Shown: piece by piece, positions 61,924 through 64,000 of the stretch
Position numbering within the stretch: the stretch's first letter is position 1
Layout: every line of letters starts with the position of its first letter
Assembly: GCF_022802975.1 (NCBI RefSeq)
Contig: NZ_JAFEVZ010000016.1
Location: 1-64,000 of the forward strand
Direction of reading: 5' to 3'
Origin: Flavobacterium pectinovorum
GTDB taxonomy: Bacteria > Bacteroidota > Bacteroidia > Flavobacteriales > Flavobacteriaceae
Length of the DNA stretch: 64,000 nt
The notes under the pieces: model-generated
The model's input: the letters and a program-made list of their open reading frames with translations, nothing else
The model's database searches: none
Told to the model about the DNA's origin: nothing
Program-made: the position numbers and the translations under genes

Positions 61924-62030
61924 TTTCACGCAAATTCTGGAAGATTATGGCAGATTTAATTTAGATAAATATTTATGAAAAAAATCTGCGTACATCTGCT
62001 TAAATCTTTTTTAAATCTGCGTGAAAAAAA
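61924..62030. repeat. Inverted repeat of the TTTCACGCA ... TGCGTGAAA type
   Basis: TTTCACGCAAATT (61924-61936) and AAATCTGCGTGAAA (62013-62026) form imperfect inverted ends; AAATCTGCGTACATCTGC repeats inside. Such elements are common between genes in Flavobacterium. It separates the serine acetyltransferase and cysteine synthase genes. Confidence 0.55.
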
Positions 62031-62107
62031 ATTAAAGGATTGCATAACAGACTAAAACTAAAATGAACTTATATCACTTATATGGTGAGAAAAACAAACC
62101 AACTATT

Positions 62108-63016
62108 ATGAAATATCAAAATATACTGGAAACCATAGGCAATACACCTCACGTAAGGCTCAACAAACTTTTCAAAAATCATCAGGTTTGGATTAAACTG
62201 GAAAAAACAAACCCGGGGTCGAGCATCAAAGACCGTATTGCTTTGGCGATGATTGAAGATGCCGAGAAAAAAGGGCTTTTAAATCCGGATTCGGTTATTA
62301 TTGAACCTACTTCGGGGAATACCGGAATTGGACTGGCATTGGTTGGAGCTGTCAAAGGGTACAAAGTCATTTTGGTAATGCCGGAATCCATGAGTCTGGA
62401 ACGAAGAAAAATCATGAATGCGTATGGTGCCGAATTTGTTTTGACGCCTAGAGAAAAAGGAACTTCGGGTGCTGTTGAAAAAGCACATGAACTGGCTGCC
62501 GCAACCCCCAATTCATTTATACCATTGCAATTCAATAATCCTGCAAATGTCGAAGTTCATGAAAGAACAACCGCTCAGGAAATCATTAAAGATTTTCCAG
62601 ATGGAATTGACTATCTGATAACAGGTGTTGGAACGGGCGGGCACATTACCGGAGTTTCCAAAATTTTAAAACAGCATTTTCCAAATTTAAAAACCTTTGC
62701 TGTCGAACCTGCGTTATCACCTGTTTTAAGCGGTGGTCAGCCCTCACCTCATCCTCTGCAGGGAATTGGAGCAGGGTTTATTCCTCAGGTTTTTAACAGC
62801 AAATATATTGATGAAGTTATTACAGTCGAAAAAGATGCCGCTTTTAATTATGCAAAAAAAATAACCCGCGAAGAGGGAATTTTTTCAGGCATTTCAACAG
62901 GAGCAGTGCTGTCTGCCGTTTCTCAGAAACTGAAAGACATCCCTGAAAATGCTGTAGTTCTGACTTTCAATTATGACACCGGAGAAAGATATCTCTCTAT
63001 TGATGAGCTGTATTGA
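62108..63016 (+). CDS. cysK: Cysteine synthase (O-acetylserine sulfhydrylase)
   Basis: About 302 residues; PLP enzyme that makes cysteine from O-acetylserine and sulfide. The start at 62108 (MKYQNILETIGNTPHVRLN) matches the family; a longer frame from 62063 adds an unlikely 15 residues. PLP lysine in KTNPGSSIKDRIA, PTSGNTGIGLALVGA, GVGTGGHITGVSK and EPALSPVLSGG are all present. It completes the cysteine route begun by the acetyltransferase upstream. Confidence 0.95.
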   Translation: MKYQNILETIGNTPHVRLNKLFKNHQVWIKLEKTNPGSSIKDRIALAMIEDAEKKGLLNPDSVIIEPTSGNTGIGLALVGAVKGYKVILVMPESMSLERRKIMNAYGAEFVLTPREKGTSGAVEKAHELAAATPNSFIPLQFNNPANVEVHERTTAQEIIKDFPDGIDYLITGVGTGGHITGVSKILKQHFPNLKTFAVEPALSPVLSGGQPSPHPLQGIGAGFIPQVFNSKYIDEVITVEKDAAFNYAKKITREEGIFSGISTGAVLSAVSQKLKDIPENAVVLTFNYDTGERYLSIDELY

Positions 63017-63027
63017 TCCGTTATAGG

Positions 63028-63087
63028 TGTCAGGCTAAGCGGAGTCGAAGCCCTTTAGTGTTTAAAAGCCTTCGACTCGGCCTGACA
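63028..63087. terminator. Long hairpin after cysK
   Basis: TGTCAGGC and GAGTCGAAG on the left pair with CTTCGACTC and GCCTGACA on the right (63028-63087). It is also a member of the dispersed GAGCGGAGTCGAAG repeat family seen near 29361. It probably ends the cysK transcript, leaving the encapsulin gene with its own promoter in 63090-63220, where I see only AT-rich sequence. Confidence 0.6.
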
Positions 63088-63220
63088 TCAATTCATTAAG
63101 TTACAAATAATTTAACACATTAATATTCAAACAACTAAATCAATTATTTTTTTTAACATAAATTTACTCGTAAAACATAATAGCAAATAAACCAATCAAT
63201 TAACCTTTAAAAATTAAATT

Positions 63221-64000
63221 ATGGCAGAATCAAAAAAACAACAGACCGCATTAGGCGATGTAGCAGCAAGACAATTAGCGATTGCTACACGTTCAGTTCC
63301 TCAAATCGGAACTATTTCACCACGCTGGCTAACACATCTTTTACACTGGACACCGGTAGAATCTGGAGTTTACCGTCTGAATAAAGTAAAAGACGGCAGC
63401 CATATCGAAGTAGATTGCTCGGCAAGAGACGAAAGAATTTTACCAAACACTTTTGTAGATTATATCGATAATCCAAGAGAGTATAATCTGGCAGCTGTTC
63501 AGACCATTGTTGATGTTCATACACGTGTTTCTGATTTGTACAGCAAGCCGTATAACCAGATTACAGAACAATTGCGTTTAGCAATCGAAACGATCAAAGA
63601 ACGTCAGGAAAGCGAATTAATCAATAACAAAGATTATGGTTTATTAAGCAATGTTGCGCCTTCTCAAATTATAAAAACCAGAACCGGTGCGCCAACTCCT
63701 GATGATTTAGACGAATTATTGACAAAAGTGTGGAAAGAGCCTGGATTCTTTTTATTACACCCGCTAGCTATTGCAGCTTTTGGACGTGAGTGCACACGTC
63801 GTGGTGTTCCGCCTCCAACAACTTCTTTATTTGGATCTCAGTTTTTAACATGGAGAGGTATTCCGCTTATTCCATCAGATAAACTGCCTATTCAAAATGG
63901 TAAGTCAAAAATCATTTTGTTACGTACAGGCGAAAGCCGTCAGGGCGTTATCGGATTGATTCAGCCGGGATTACAAGGCGAACAGTCCCCTGGATTATCA
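63221..64000 (+). CDS. srpI: Family 2A encapsulin shell protein SrpI (incomplete, runs off the window)
   Basis: An open frame of 260 codons from ATG at 63221 to the window end with no stop. LGDVAARQLAIATRSVPQIG, TISPRWLTHLLHWTPVESGV, FVDYIDNPREYNL, VVDVHTRVSDLY-like VDVHTRVSDLYSKP, ERQESELINNKDYGLLSNVA, RTGAPTPDDLDELLTKVWKE, GRECTRRGVPPPT and LLRTGESRQGVIGLIQPGL follow the cyanobacterial sulfur-responsive protein SrpI closely. Family 2A encapsulins form HK97-fold shells around a cysteine desulfurase and respond to sulfur starvation. The remaining C-terminus (perhaps 40-50 residues) and the cargo gene should lie just beyond the window. Confidence 0.93.
   Translation, partial: MAESKKQQTALGDVAARQLAIATRSVPQIGTISPRWLTHLLHWTPVESGVYRLNKVKDGSHIEVDCSARDERILPNTFVDYIDNPREYNLAAVQTIVDVHTRVSDLYSKPYNQITEQLRLAIETIKERQESELINNKDYGLLSNVAPSQIIKTRTGAPTPDDLDELLTKVWKEPGFFLLHPLAIAAFGRECTRRGVPPPTTSLFGSQFLTWRGIPLIPSDKLPIQNGKSKIILLRTGESRQGVIGLIQPGLQGEQSPGLS

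Noticed and set aside
62182..62535. Minus-strand frame of 117 codons inside cysK.
   Set aside because: Opposite to PLP-binding motifs of cysteine synthase; not a plausible gene.
1..64000. tRNA, rRNA genes or CRISPR arrays.
   Set aside because: I looked for cloverleaf-like segments and regularly spaced direct repeats and saw none; the tandem TTTCAGG repeats are too short and irregular for CRISPR.

Overview
The window looks like part of a low-GC Bacteroidota chromosome, most likely Flavobacteriaceae and probably Flavobacterium. The basis is four SusC/SusD pairs, a GLPGLI-family protein, lipoprotein signals followed by acidic residues, A-rich start regions and promoters of the Bacteroidota type (TTTG ... 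TAnnTTTG). Nothing was computed; all calls come from reading the sequence and its translations.

Layout. (1) 1-4254: the tail of a probable transposase, then an AraC regulator and three redox genes (Old Yellow Enzyme, quinone-oxidoreductase-like, NmrA-like SDR). (2) 4379-11886, minus strand: a molybdenum cofactor cluster, transcribed moeA, TauE/SafE transporter, mobA, cobA, moaD, moeB-rhodanese, moaE, moaC-moaB fusion, moaA. (3) 12275-32675: leader 1, SusC/SusD, three tandem arylsulfatases, a DUF1254/DUF1214 pair, tiny membrane proteins, a membrane hydroxylase, a metallo-beta-lactamase alkylsulfatase, a rhodanese-thioredoxin fusion, a fourth sulfatase and a YeiH-type transporter. (4) 32687-36096, minus strand: TonB receptor and GLPGLI protein. 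(5) 36231-42698: leader 2, SusC/SusD, sulfatase. (6) 42964-51075: leader 3, SusC/SusD, arylsulfate sulfotransferase, sulfatase. (7) 51267-64000: leader 4, SusC/SusD, amidohydrolase, SsuD-like monooxygenase, APC permease, serine acetyltransferase, cysteine synthase and a family 2A encapsulin (SrpI) cut by the window end.

How it fits together. Regions 3 and 5-7 form an organosulfur scavenging island: SusC/SusD for uptake, sulfatases and an alkylsulfatase to free sulfate, an SsuD-like enzyme to free sulfite from sulfonates, EpsC and CysK to make cysteine, and an encapsulin shell of the type linked to cysteine desulfurase and sulfur storage.

The most striking element is in the four non-coding regions before the susC genes. 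Each has the same promoter (19-bp spacing) and then a short reading frame from a TTG codon encoding a 28-29 residue peptide that ends in a cysteine-rich run (CCCMCFCC, SCMCCCY, CCMCCCC, CYMCICC) directly before the stop. About 190-230 nt further on lie three conserved hairpins, and then susC. The frame is kept across four copies, including an in-frame 3-nt length change. Leaders 2 and 3 are identical over 503 bp except for three substitutions, all inside the Cys-codon run. I infer a cysteine-sensing leader peptide that couples charged tRNA-Cys supply to the sulfur-scavenging operons. Polycysteine leader attenuators are known in mycobacteria; I know of none described for SusC/SusD systems.
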